DNA of 64,000 nt from Sphingomonas koreensis (GTDB lineage: Bacteria; Pseudomonadota; Alphaproteobacteria; Sphingomonadales; Sphingomonadaceae), in assembly GCF_002797435.1 (NCBI RefSeq), contig NZ_PGEN01000001.1:868001-932000 (forward strand), written 5' to 3'. Positions 17,199 to 25,114 of the stretch are shown in pieces (position 1 is the stretch's first letter; every line of letters starts with the position of its first letter). The notes beneath the pieces were generated by a model. That model had not been told where the DNA came from and made no database searches. It saw only the letters and a list, made by a program, of their open reading frames with translations. The position numbers and the translations under genes are program-made.

Positions 17199-18260
17199 CT
17201 ATGCCCCCGCCTTGCGCGCGAAATCCCATGCGCTCGCCGCCAGCCCCGGCACGCGCGCCGCGGTCTCCTCCGCATGGGCGTTGCTGGCATTGCCGTCGAG
17301 CAGCCGCTTCTTGATCCCCTGGACGATGCTCATCAGCCGGAAGGTGCCGAAGGCGAAATACCAATTGAGGTCGGGAATGCCGTCGCGCCCGGTCGCGGCG
17401 CAATAGCGCTCGACCATCGCATCGACGGTCGGGATGCCGGTCCCGGGTCCCGTGATCCCGGCGATTCCCGACGCGCCGTTGGCGGGCACGAACCAGTTCA
17501 TCAGCAGGTAGCTGAAATCCGCCATCGGATCGCCCAGCGTCGACAGCTCCCAGTCGAGCACCGCCTTCACCTGCGGGGCGTCGGCGTCGAAGATCATATT
17601 GTCTATACGATAATCGCCATGGACGATGCTGGTGCGCGTCTGCGGCGGCAGCGTGCGCGGGAGCCACTCGATCAGCTTCTCGACATCGGGCAGGTCGTCG
17701 GTCTGCGCCAGCCGGTATTGCTTGGTCCAGCGCCCGACCTGCCGCTCGAAATAGCTGCCGGGCTTGCCGTATTCGCCAAGGCCGGCGGCGACATAATCGG
17801 TGTTGTGAAGCTGGGCGAGCCGATCGCACATCTCGAAATAGATCGCGCTGCGCTGTTCAGGTGTCTTGTCCGGCAACGCGCCGTCCCAATAGGTCACCCC
17901 CTCGACCCGCTCCATGATGTAGAAGGCGGAACCGACGACATCGTCATCCTCGCACAACCCATAGGGGCGTGGCACCGGGAAGCCCGTCGGGTGCAACCCC
18001 GCGATCAACCGGTATTCGCGATCGACCGCATGGGCGGAGGGGAGCAATGGCCCGAACGGCTTGCGGCGCAGGACATAAGTCCCGCTCGCCGCGTCGATGC
18101 GATAGGTCGGGTTGCTCTGCCCGCCGGGAAACTTCGCATAGGTCAGCGGGCCTTCGAACCCATCGACATTCGCCGCCATCCACGCGGTCAGCCTGGCGGT
18201 ATCGAGGTCGCTCACCGCCTCCATCGGCTGCCCGCCGCGGTGTCCCGCCGGCGCGCTCAT
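17199..18260 (-). CDS. Phosphotransferase resembling the kinase domain of ACAD10/ACAD11
   Basis: 353 residues of the aminoglycoside-phosphotransferase fold. N-terminal lobe FPGGQSNPTYRIDAASG, YVLRRKPFGPLLPSAHAVDREYR and LCEDDDVVGSAFYIMERVEG are hallmark segments of the kinase half of eukaryotic ACAD10/11. Catalytic loop VHGDYRIDNMIFD (Asp base, Asn metal ligand) and VLDWELSTLGDPMADF (DFG-equivalent Asp) are intact, so the enzyme should be active. In the mammalian proteins and in the LvaA-type bacterial kinase this domain phosphorylates a hydroxyacyl-CoA. Its ATG overlaps the alcohol dehydrogenase stop by 4 nt. Confidence 0.85.
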   Translation of the reverse strand: MSAPAGHRGGQPMEAVSDLDTARLTAWMAANVDGFEGPLTYAKFPGGQSNPTYRIDAASGTYVLRRKPFGPLLPSAHAVDREYRLIAGLHPTGFPVPRPYGLCEDDDVVGSAFYIMERVEGVTYWDGALPDKTPEQRSAIYFEMCDRLAQLHNTDYVAAGLGEYGKPGSYFERQVGRWTKQYRLAQTDDLPDVEKLIEWLPRTLPPQTRTSIVHGDYRIDNMIFDADAPQVKAVLDWELSTLGDPMADFSYLLMNWFVPANGASGIAGITGPGTGIPTVDAMVERYCAATGRDGIPDLNWYFAFGTFRLMSIVQGIKKRLLDGNASNAHAEETAARVPGLAASAWDFARKAGA

Positions 18261-19342
18261 GAAAACTCGATCACGGAGCGCACCGCGTCGCCCTTGCGCA
18301 GATTGTCGAAGGCATGATTGATATCCTCCAGCCGGATGCGCTCGGCGACCATCGTGTCGAGGTCGAGCAGCCCGTCGAGATACATCTGCACCAGCCGCGG
18401 CAGATCGACCGGGAAGCGCATCGACCCCAACAGCGAGCCCTGCAGCTTCTTGCCCGTCAGGAAGGTCGGGCCTGGGATGCTCACCGACTGGCCCGGCGCG
18501 ATCATGCCCAGGATGGTCGCGGTGCCGCCACGGCGAAGCAGGTTCCAGGCGAGCTCGGCGGTATTGGGCCGCCCGACCGCCTCGATCGCATAGTCGACCC
18601 CGCCATCGGTGAGCTTGGCGACCTGCTTGACCAGATCGTCGGCCATGGCGTCGAACACATGCGTCGCGCCCATCTTGCGCGCGATCTCCCGCTTCTCGGG
18701 CACCGGATCGATCGCGATGATCTTGCCCGCGCCCGCGATCTTCGCGGCGTTGACTGCCGACAGGCCGATGCCGCCGCAGCCGATCACCGCCACCGTCTCG
18801 CCCGGCGTCACCTTGCTGTCGCGGAAGATCGCCCCCGCGCCGGTGATCACCGCGCAGCCGAGCAGCGCCGCGCGGTCGAGCGGCATGTCCTTGCTGATCG
18901 CGACGCAGGCATTCTCGTGCACCAGCATCTGCTCGGCGAATGCCGACAGGTTGAGGAACTGCGCGATCGGGGTGCCGTCAGGCAGGCGCAATTTGGGTTC
19001 GCCCTCCTTGGGCCGTTTGGTCGAGCCGTCGACGCACAGCGACGGCCGGCCCGAGACGCAAAACTCGCACGATCCGCAGAACACGGTGAAGAAGGTGATG
19101 ACGTGATCGCCGGGACGGAGCCGCGTCACCTCGCTGCCCACCGCCTCGACGACGCCCGATGCCTCATGTCCCGGAATGGTCGGCATGACATGGGGATAGG
19201 CACCATCCACGAAGTGGAGGTCCGACCGGCACACCCCGCACGCCGCGGTGCGGATCAGCACCTCGCGCGGGCCGGGCTTGTCGATCGTGATATCATGGAT
19301 TTCGAGGGGCCTTTTCGCCTCGAACAGGACCGCTGCCTTCAC
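18257..19342 (-). CDS. Zinc-dependent alcohol dehydrogenase
   Basis: 361 residues of the MDR superfamily. Catalytic-zinc ligands lie in AACGVCRSDLHF, the GHEASG motif and CAVITGAGA. The structural zinc lobe is complete (CGSCEFCVSGRPSLC, four Cys). The Rossmann motif is AVIGCGGIGLSAVNAA. It oxidises an alcohol with NAD(P)+ or reduces the aldehyde or ketone. It lies between the ACAD10/11-like dehydrogenase, separated by a 106-bp palindromic element, and the kinase. Class III glutathione-type function is not suggested by context; a medium-chain or hydroxyacyl alcohol is more likely. Confidence 0.9.
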   Translation of the reverse strand: MKAAVLFEAKRPLEIHDITIDKPGPREVLIRTAACGVCRSDLHFVDGAYPHVMPTIPGHEASGVVEAVGSEVTRLRPGDHVITFFTVFCGSCEFCVSGRPSLCVDGSTKRPKEGEPKLRLPDGTPIAQFLNLSAFAEQMLVHENACVAISKDMPLDRAALLGCAVITGAGAIFRDSKVTPGETVAVIGCGGIGLSAVNAAKIAGAGKIIAIDPVPEKREIARKMGATHVFDAMADDLVKQVAKLTDGGVDYAIEAVGRPNTAELAWNLLRRGGTATILGMIAPGQSVSIPGPTFLTGKKLQGSLLGSMRFPVDLPRLVQMYLDGLLDLDTMVAERIRLEDINHAFDNLRKGDAVRSVIEFS

Positions 19343-19350
19343 CTACTTCT

Positions 19351-19456
19351 CCCCTCCCGCTTGCGGGAGGGGCCGGGGGAGGGCCTGTCTTCCGCGAGCG
19401 GTGTGTTTGTTGCGAGGGACACGCCCTCCCCTACCCCCTCCCGCAAGCGGGAGGGG
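19351..19456. repeat. Compound palindromic repeat, family 2, 106 bp
   Basis: Hairpin CCCCTCCCGC-TT-GCGGGAGGGG at 19351-19372 and the same hairpin with an AA loop at 19435-19456. The flanks also pair, so 19351-19389 and 19418-19456 are imperfect 39-bp inverted repeats with only a few mismatches. It separates the first two genes of the operon (stop at 19464, next start at 19342). Confidence 0.8.
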
Positions 19457-19463
19457 AACTGGA

Positions 19464-20750
19464 TCACCGCGACACCGCCATATCGCCGCTCGATACGCGA
19501 TCGGCCTTGAAGTCCCCGTACTTGCCGAACTCGGCGCGGGCGATGGCGCGATTGTGCACTTCGTCCGGGCCGTCGGCGAAGCGCAGCGTGCGCATGCTCG
19601 CCCAGGCGCTGGCCAGCGGCGTGTCGCCCGAAACGCCCGCGCCGCCGAAAGCCTGGATCGCATCGTCGAGGATCTGCAGCGTCATGCGCGGCCCCATCGC
19701 CTTGATCATCGCGATCTCGCCCTGCGCCGACTTGTTGCCAGCCTTGTCCATCATGTCCGCGGCCTTGAGGCACAACAGCCGCATCATCTCCAGGTTCGAG
19801 CGCGCCTCGGCGACGCGCTGCTCCCAGATCGAATGGTCTGCGATGCGCTTGCCGAAGGCGACGCGGCTCAGCAGCCGCTTGCACATCAGCTCCAGCGCCG
19901 CCTCGGCGACGCCGATCGATCGCATGCAATGATGGATGCGCCCCGGCCCGAGCCGGCCCTGCGCGATCTCGAACCCGCGCCCTTCGCCGAGCAGGATATT
20001 GTCGACCGGCACGCGGACATTCTCAAGCACCACTTCGCCATGGCCGTGCGGCGCGTGATCATACCCGAAAACCGAAAGCATTCGCTCGACCCTGACGCCC
20101 GGCGTGTCCATCGGCACGAGAATCTGGCTCTGCTGCGCATGGCGCGACGCGTCCGGGTTGGTCTTGCCCATCACGATGGCGACGGCACAGCGCGGATCGC
20201 CCACGCCCGACGACCACCATTTGCGCCCGTTGATAACATAATGGTCGCCGTCACGGACCATCGAGGTCTGGATGTTGGTCGCGTCGGACGAGGCGACGTC
20301 CGGCTCGGTCATCAGGAAGGCCGAGCGGATCTCGCCGTTCATCAGCGGCCTGAGCCAGCGGTCCTTGTGCGCGCGCGTGCCGTAGCGATGCAGCACCTCC
20401 ATATTGCCGGTGTCGGGCGCGGAGCAGTTGAACACCTCGCTCGCCCAGCCCGCGCGGCCCATCTCTTCGGCGCACAGCGCATATTCGAGGTTGGTGAGCT
20501 GAGTCCCTTCGAACTCGAAACTGTCGTCGACATGGGTCTGGCCGGAGTGCGGCGGCATGAAGAAGTTCCACAGCCCCTGCGCCCTGGCGACTTCCTTCAG
20601 CTCCTCGATCACCGGGAGCACCTTCCAGCGCTCGCCTTCCGCAGCCTGGCGGTAATAGTCGCCGTTGCGCGGCATGACGTGCTGGTCGATGAACCCCTTC
20701 ACGCGGTCGCGGAAATAGGTTTCGCGCTCGGTCAGCGTGAAGTCCATCAT
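19464..20750 (-). CDS. Acyl-CoA dehydrogenase of the ACAD10/ACAD11 type
   Basis: 428 residues. Contains [38 protein letters not shown], the flavin-region [61 protein letters not shown] and the signature [19 protein letters not shown]. The ADGPDEVH box is diagnostic of mammalian ACAD10/11 and close bacterial relatives. Those enzymes act after a kinase on 4-hydroxyacyl-CoAs in which phosphate is then eliminated. Here the kinase is a separate gene two positions downstream. AAGGAGAAGG directly precedes two in-frame ATGs (20748-20750 and 20745-20747). First gene of the operon; divergent from the tandem TetR regulator. Confidence 0.9.
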   Translation of the reverse strand: MMDFTLTERETYFRDRVKGFIDQHVMPRNGDYYRQAAEGERWKVLPVIEELKEVARAQGLWNFFMPPHSGQTHVDDSFEFEGTQLTNLEYALCAEEMGRAGWASEVFNCSAPDTGNMEVLHRYGTRAHKDRWLRPLMNGEIRSAFLMTEPDVASSDATNIQTSMVRDGDHYVINGRKWWSSGVGDPRCAVAIVMGKTNPDASRHAQQSQILVPMDTPGVRVERMLSVFGYDHAPHGHGEVVLENVRVPVDNILLGEGRGFEIAQGRLGPGRIHHCMRSIGVAEAALELMCKRLLSRVAFGKRIADHSIWEQRVAEARSNLEMMRLLCLKAADMMDKAGNKSAQGEIAMIKAMGPRMTLQILDDAIQAFGGAGVSGDTPLASAWASMRTLRFADGPDEVHNRAIARAEFGKYGDFKADRVSSGDMAVSR

Positions 20751-20786
20751 CCTTCTCCTTGCATCGCTCGTTTCGACTCGAATACG

Positions 20787-20804
20787 CCATACCCGATTTT
20801 CGGT
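20787..20804 (-). promoter_or_regulatory. YYCGA-N8-TATGG motif, copy 2 (degenerate)
   Basis: Read on the minus strand: ACCGA (20804-20800), eight bases ending GGG, TATGG (20791-20787), 36 nt upstream of the ACAD10/11-like gene. It matches the TATGG half perfectly and the left half at three of five positions. A nearby palindrome TTCGA-C-TCGAA lies at 20772-20782 between this motif and the start codon. Either could be an operator for the divergent TetR-type regulator. Confidence 0.35.
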
Positions 20805-20903
20805 AAAGTAGGGCGCCGCCCATTTTTCCGTAGCGTATCCACCGCGTGCGGCCTTGCCCGCTTTAGGACTGTTCCTTCGAATCAAAGCTGCTAATCTGAC
20901 TGG

Positions 20904-22148
20904 ATGGTAGTCGAAGAGGGGCTCCCCGCCGAAGCGCGGGGCGAGACGAAACGGTTCAAGGCGAAGCGCGACGCGATCCTCGCCGCGGCAGCCGATGTGA
21001 TCAACGAACAGAGCGCGAAGGGCATGACCTTCGCGGACGTCGCTCAGCGCGTGGGGCTCAACACCACCAGCGTCACCTACTATTTCAAGCGCAAGGAAGA
21101 TCTGGCGGCGGCGGCGTTCGAGGTCACGCTCGACCGGCTCGACGAGATGCTCGACGAGGCGCACAAGGAAAGCACGTCCGAGGCCCGCGTTGCCCGCTAC
21201 CTCTCGATCAACATGGAGCGGCTCGCCCGGATCGACCGCGGCGAGGAAAAGGCGTTCGCGATCCTCTCCGATCTCCGGGCGATGGAGGGCGAGCTCAAGG
21301 CCGGGCTGCTCAAGCGCTGGCAGAATGTCTTCCGCCGCACGCGCGCGCTGTGGGGCGAAGGCGGCACGCGGGCCGAGACCGATCTTTACGGCGGCCGCGC
21401 GCACGTGCTGCTGGAGAACACCTTCTGGCTGCCGGTCTGGCTCAATCGCTACGAGACCGACGAGTATCCGCGGGTCGAGGCGCGGCTGATGGACGTGTTC
21501 CGCCACGGCATCGCGGCGGACGGCGCCGCATGGAAGCCGGCGATGCTCGATCTCACCCATGACGAGGCCGAGCCGGGGCGCGAGGCGTTCCTGCTCGCCG
21601 CGACCCGGCTGATCAACGAACTCGGCTATCGCGGCGCATCGGTGCAGAAGATCGCGAGCGAGCTCAACGTCACCAAGGGTAGCTTCTACCACCATCTCGA
21701 CGCCAAGGACGAGCTGGTGATCGAATGCTACAAGCGCAGCTTCGACATCATCGCCGATGCCCAGCGCCTGGCCGAGGATGGTCCGGGCGACCATTGGCAC
21801 AAGCTGATCAGCGTGATCGCGACCCTGCTCGACGTCCAGTTCTCCGAACGCGGTCCGCTGCTGCGCACCACTGCGCTGTCGGGCCTGCCCCCGCGCGTGC
21901 GCACTGCGATGGTCGATCGGTCGAACCGCATCGCACGCCGCTATGCCGGGATGCTGTCGGACGGCATTGCCGAAGGATCGATCCGCGCCATCGACCCGCT
22001 GGTCGCCAGCCAGACGATGATGGCGATCCAGAACGCTGCGTTCGACATGCGCAAATGGGCCGGCACCATGGAGCGGGACCGGGCTGTCGCCTTCTACGCC
22101 TCGACCATCGTATTCGGCCTGTTCGATGACCGGGTTCTCGACTTCTGA
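20904..22148 (+). CDS. Regulator with two tandem TetR DNA-binding domains
   Basis: 414 residues, about twice the usual TetR length. The first helix-turn-helix spans residues about 22-70 ([19 protein letters not shown], then [18 protein letters not shown]), followed by a ligand-type helical region. A second complete TetR_N unit occurs at about 226-275 ([20 protein letters not shown], then [18 protein letters not shown]) with its own C-terminal helical domain. There is no stop or frameshift between the halves, so this is one polypeptide. It faces the ACAD10/11-like operon across 153 bp and overlaps the next TetR gene by 23 nt, making it the probable regulator of that operon. Start codon has only a weak ribosome site. 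Confidence 0.85.
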   Translation: MVVEEGLPAEARGETKRFKAKRDAILAAAADVINEQSAKGMTFADVAQRVGLNTTSVTYYFKRKEDLAAAAFEVTLDRLDEMLDEAHKESTSEARVARYLSINMERLARIDRGEEKAFAILSDLRAMEGELKAGLLKRWQNVFRRTRALWGEGGTRAETDLYGGRAHVLLENTFWLPVWLNRYETDEYPRVEARLMDVFRHGIAADGAAWKPAMLDLTHDEAEPGREAFLLAATRLINELGYRGASVQKIASELNVTKGSFYHHLDAKDELVIECYKRSFDIIADAQRLAEDGPGDHWHKLISVIATLLDVQFSERGPLLRTTALSGLPPRVRTAMVDRSNRIARRYAGMLSDGIAEGSIRAIDPLVASQTMMAIQNAAFDMRKWAGTMERDRAVAFYASTIVFGLFDDRVLDF

Positions 22149-22854
22149 CGCGCGCTCCGCACGCCGGCCGGGAACGACCAGCGTGACGGAGGCGGCACCG
22201 AAGCGGCAACGGCGCACTCAGGCGGAACGGACGGCGGAAACGCGCGAGGCGCTGCTCGACGCGGCGATCCGGCTGCTCCACCGCAAGGGCTATAGCGGCG
22301 CGACGACCGAGCTGATCGCCGAAGAGGCCGGGATGACCCGCGGCGCGCTGCACCACCATTTCAGGACTCGCGCTCATCTGATGGCGGAGGTCATCCACAC
22401 CGTCTACCAGCGCGAGCAGCATGCCTATCGGGAAATTGCCGCGCAAAGCGGCCGCGGCGCACAGCTTGTCGACTGGCCCGACATGCTTTGGGAGGTGCTG
22501 AGCAGACCATCCGGCCTGGCCGTGCTCGAGATCCTCCAGGCATCACGCAGTGATCCCGAACTCGCCGCGATGGTCGCACCGATGCAGGCGGCGGTCGAAC
22601 GGATGTCGCTCGAAGCGATCGACGCGCAGTTCGGCAGCGAAGACGGTGCCGCGATGCTGCCGGGGGTTCGCCTGCTCGTCTGGGCAGTGCGGGGCCTTTC
22701 GGTCGCGCAGATGCTCGCGCCCGATCCGGCGGAGATCGGGCGCTCGATCGATTTCCTGCGCCTTTTGATCGACGGAGCGGTCCGCGCGGGCGTGATCGAC
22801 CCGCGCGGCCGCCCCCGGCACGTCAACAATACTGCCCCTCACGGCACTGGCTGA
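22126..22854 (+). CDS. TetR/AcrR family transcriptional regulator
   Basis: 242 residues from the ATG at 22126. A GTG at 22183, preceded by CGGGAA, would give 223 residues and avoid most of the overlap with the upstream gene. N-terminal helix-turn-helix [20 protein letters not shown], then [31 protein letters not shown]-terminal helical ligand domain without recognisable specificity. It is translated in overlap with the tandem-TetR gene and convergent (16 nt overlap) with the small hypothetical gene at 22839. Probably co-regulated with its neighbour; ligand unknown. Confidence 0.85.
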   Translation: MTGFSTSDARSARRPGTTSVTEAAPKRQRRTQAERTAETREALLDAAIRLLHRKGYSGATTELIAEEAGMTRGALHHHFRTRAHLMAEVIHTVYQREQHAYREIAAQSGRGAQLVDWPDMLWEVLSRPSGLAVLEILQASRSDPELAAMVAPMQAAVERMSLEAIDAQFGSEDGAAMLPGVRLLVWAVRGLSVAQMLAPDPAEIGRSIDFLRLLIDGAVRAGVIDPRGRPRHVNNTAPHGTG

Positions 22855-23258
22855 CCCTCGCGGCACACCGCCGCCACGGCGTCGAAGGCGCCCGATCCGT
22901 CGTCGGTGGCGAGCATCCCGAGATGCCCCAGCCACACGAAGCGCCGGAACGCCCGGTCCCTGGTCATGCGCTTCTCGCCACATGCGATCTGCGGCGCATC
23001 GCGGCGGACGACGACGTTGCGCAGTTCCGCGCCCGGATCGGGGATAGAGGCAAGGATATCCGCTTCGATCGCCGGACGCTCCGGCGTGGCGGACGGGTTC
23101 GGCGCGGGCGATGCCGCGGACGGGATCGCCCGCGGCGGTTCGACAGGCGTCACCGCCACCAGCCCGGCTTCGGGCTCGCTCCGCGATGGCCGCCACCACA
23201 AAAAGGCAGCGGCGGCCACGGCGGCGGCGAGCGCAGCAATCAGCAACGGCTTCCTCAC
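22839..23258 (-). CDS. Small signal-anchored hypothetical protein
   Basis: 139 residues from a GTG that overlaps the stop of the hydrolase gene (GTGA), so the two are translationally coupled. It starts with a Lys-flanked hydrophobic helix (LLIAALAAAVAAAAFLWW, residues 5-22), then a proline/alanine-rich linker and a soluble C-terminal domain with two cysteines (IACGEKR and AAVCREG). I do not recognise the family. Coupling to a secreted alpha/beta hydrolase suggests a membrane-tethered periplasmic helper or lipase-chaperone-like role, but nothing in the sequence proves that. Confidence 0.6.
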   Translation of the reverse strand: MRKPLLIAALAAAVAAAAFLWWRPSRSEPEAGLVAVTPVEPPRAIPSAASPAPNPSATPERPAIEADILASIPDPGAELRNVVVRRDAPQIACGEKRMTRDRAFRRFVWLGHLGMLATDDGSGAFDAVAAVCREGQPVP

Positions 23259-24214
23259 GGAACGTTGCTGACCCGTCCGGTCCAGGCGGCAGCGGTGAAG
23301 AACTCACCGGTCCCCGTCTTGAACGCGGCCCCGGCCACCGCATCCCCCTTCAACCGCCAGGCAAGCCAGGCCGTCGGATAGCCGAGATAGCCGTACACGC
23401 CATTGTTGCACGAACGCAGGAAGCCGAGCAGCCCGCACCCCGGCGTGCCGGTGATGTCGTTGTGGTTGGCATTGCGGATCAGCCCCTTGGCCTTGAGCAT
23501 CGTCCCGGGGGTCGCGTTGTAATAGGCCGTCTGCGAGTTGAGCTGGGTGCCGCTATTCTGCGTGTCGGGCGCGATCAGGCTGTCGGCGGTGCCGCTGACG
23601 TAGAAGATCGATCCCAATCCGCCGGTCAGAGCCGGAGTCAGCAGGCAATTGTCCGCCGGGTTGCACCACATCTGGCTGGGCAGCTGGAATGTCACCGTTG
23701 TCGTGACGACGCCGTTCGAGTTGAACATCGCATTGGCCGCGCCCGATGCACCCTGCGAATGGCCCGCCGCGCCCACCTTGGTGAAATCGATGCGGTGATA
23801 GAAGGGGCTCGCCGGGTTCGCCTCCTCGGTGCGGATCCAGGCGAGCGAGTCGAGCACGGTGTTGCCATAGCCGGTCTGCTGGTCACGCGTCGCGACGACG
23901 ACGAAGCCCCAGCTGGCGAGATGCTTCAGCCAATAGGTGTAGTTGTCCGGAGTCGAGCCGGTGCCGTTGGCCCAGAGCACCAGCGGCAGCCGTTCCTGCG
24001 ATGCGGTAATGGTGCTCGGGTAGAAGACGTCGCACTGATTGCCCTTGGAATCGCACGCCACGGTCGATCGCGTCTGTGTCGTCGCGAACGTGCCGTTCGC
24101 GTAATATTTGGTCTCGATGGTGCCGGTCGGCCCGTTCGGTACCGATTGAGCGGCGGCCGGCACGGCCAGTGCGGTGGCGGAAGCGAGCACGATCGCCCGA
24201 GATAGTCCCTTCAT
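23255..24214 (-). CDS. Secreted alpha/beta hydrolase (GHSQG nucleophile)
   Basis: 319 residues. Signal peptide MKGLSRAIVLASATALAVPA with cleavage near AAAQ; strong ribosome site AAGGAGAGAGGCAG. The hydrolase core has LPLVLWANGTGSTPDNYTYW (oxyanion region), the nucleophile elbow AAGHSQGASGAANAM, an acid in YVSGTADSLIAPD and the catalytic His in IRNANHNDITG. Six cysteines occur as three close pairs (CDSKGNQC, CNPADNC, CGLLGFLRSC), suggesting three disulfides for a periplasmic or secreted enzyme. Broadly resembles chlorophyllase, dienelactone-hydrolase and polyester-hydrolase-like families. It is probably an esterase or lipase; substrate unknown. Coupled to a small anchored protein downstream. 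Confidence 0.8.
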   Translation of the reverse strand: MKGLSRAIVLASATALAVPAAAQSVPNGPTGTIETKYYANGTFATTQTRSTVACDSKGNQCDVFYPSTITASQERLPLVLWANGTGSTPDNYTYWLKHLASWGFVVVATRDQQTGYGNTVLDSLAWIRTEEANPASPFYHRIDFTKVGAAGHSQGASGAANAMFNSNGVVTTTVTFQLPSQMWCNPADNCLLTPALTGGLGSIFYVSGTADSLIAPDTQNSGTQLNSQTAYYNATPGTMLKAKGLIRNANHNDITGTPGCGLLGFLRSCNNGVYGYLGYPTAWLAWRLKGDAVAGAAFKTGTGEFFTAAAWTGRVSNVP

Positions 24215-24398
24215 CTGCCTCTCTCCTTGCGCTTGTCTTCTTTGTACCGGACCGGCGCGCGACGATGGGCGGCGCGCCGGACGATCCGGCCGCACGAAGG
24301 CAGACGAGCGGAAGCTTTGCGCATGTGTGAGACCCGCACCCGCGATGGCGGATGCGCGAATAATCCTCTCCCGTTCGCCGATCTCCGCCGGCCTCCGG

Positions 24399-24438
24399 AG
24401 CCTATGCCTCAACTTACATACAATCAAGAATGTATGTA
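24399..24438 (-). promoter_or_regulatory. Candidate promoter with overlapping inverted repeat
   Basis: Minus-strand TTGATT (24427-24422), a 17-nt spacer and TAGGCT (24404-24399) resemble -35/-10 elements. The -35 lies inside an inverted repeat with 7-bp arms TACATAC/GTATGTA (24415-24421 and 24432-24438). This is a strikingly AT-rich patch in a GC-rich window and sits about 185 bp upstream of the secreted hydrolase. Promoter assignment is by eye. Confidence 0.4.
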
Positions 24439-24502
24439 TATAATATGGTAATTTGATGGATCGGCGCCTGGCGCTGAGCGTCACCGCATCACCCCCGGCG
24501 GT

Positions 24503-24979
24503 TCAGTCGGCCGCTGCGCCCGCACTCCAACCGCCGATATGGCCATAGATCGCGTCGCGCAGCCGCTTCACCTCACGGTTGAGCTGGCCAAGTTCGGCAG
24601 GCGCCTGCCCCGACGCCGCCAGCAGCGTTTCGCCCAGGCATCCGACCCTGCTCCGCAGCGCGCGGCCGGCGTCGGTCAGCGCGACGATCACCTGCCGCTC
24701 ATTCTCCGGGTTGCGCGTCCGCACGACCAGCCCGCCCGCTTCCAGCCGCTTGAGCAGCGGCGTCAGCGTGCTCGATTCGAGCGCGAGTTGCTCCGCGATC
24801 CCGCCCACGGTCTGCCTGTCCTCGCGCCACAGCACGTTGAGCACCAGATATTGCGGATAGGTCAGCCCCAGCGTGTCGAGCAGCGGCTTGTATGCGCGCT
24901 GGATCGCGATGCCCGTCGAGTAGATCGCATAGCAGAGCTGATCGTCGAGCGGCAGCAGCACATCGGCATCGGTACCCAT
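24503..24979 (-). CDS. ohrR: OhrR-type MarR family repressor
   Basis: 158 residues. The reactive cysteine motif LDDQLCYAIYSTG places Cys16 at the position of the peroxide-sensing Cys22 of Xanthomonas OhrR. A second Cys at 114 (RVGCLGETLL) would suit a two-Cys sensor. Winged-helix core GGIAEQLALESSTLTPLLKRLE and GLVVRTRNPENERQVIVALT are typical of MarR proteins. It is divergent from ohr, the classical OhrR target, with palindromes between them. OhrR represses ohr until organic hydroperoxides oxidise the cysteine. High confidence because gene pair, cysteines and operator agree. Confidence 0.93.
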   Translation of the reverse strand: MGTDADVLLPLDDQLCYAIYSTGIAIQRAYKPLLDTLGLTYPQYLVLNVLWREDRQTVGGIAEQLALESSTLTPLLKRLEAGGLVVRTRNPENERQVIVALTDAGRALRSRVGCLGETLLAASGQAPAELGQLNREVKRLRDAIYGHIGGWSAGAAAD

Positions 24980-25023
24980 CGGGACTCCTTGTCGTCCGGG
25001 GTCCGATCCCCGGCCGGATCATA

Positions 25024-25087
25024 TATCGCGATAAATATTTTCTGGACAAGTCTAAGGGTCGCTCTTATCTAACACTTATCGCGATAA
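25024..25087. promoter_or_regulatory. ohrR/ohr divergent control region with two palindromes
   Basis: TATCGCGATA at 25024-25033 and the 12-bp perfect palindrome TTATCGCGATAA at 25076-25087 share a TATCGCGATA core. A promoter for ohr is visible between them: TGGACA (25043-25048), then TATCTA (25066-25071) at 17-nt spacing, which puts the second palindrome at the expected start site. The first palindrome lies toward ohrR. These are good candidates for OhrR operators. Confidence 0.65.
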
Positions 25088-25114
25088 CTGTTGTCGCGGA
25101 CCAAGGAGACGATC

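Noticed and set aside
4512..20750. A single metabolic gene cluster covering all lipid genes
   Set aside because: Genes lie on both strands with several divergent promoters and unrelated genes between, so separate operons are more likely than one cluster.
22183..22185. GTG as the start of the second TetR gene
   Set aside because: Kept as an alternative only; its ribosome site is weak and it would merely shorten a non-conserved N-terminus.
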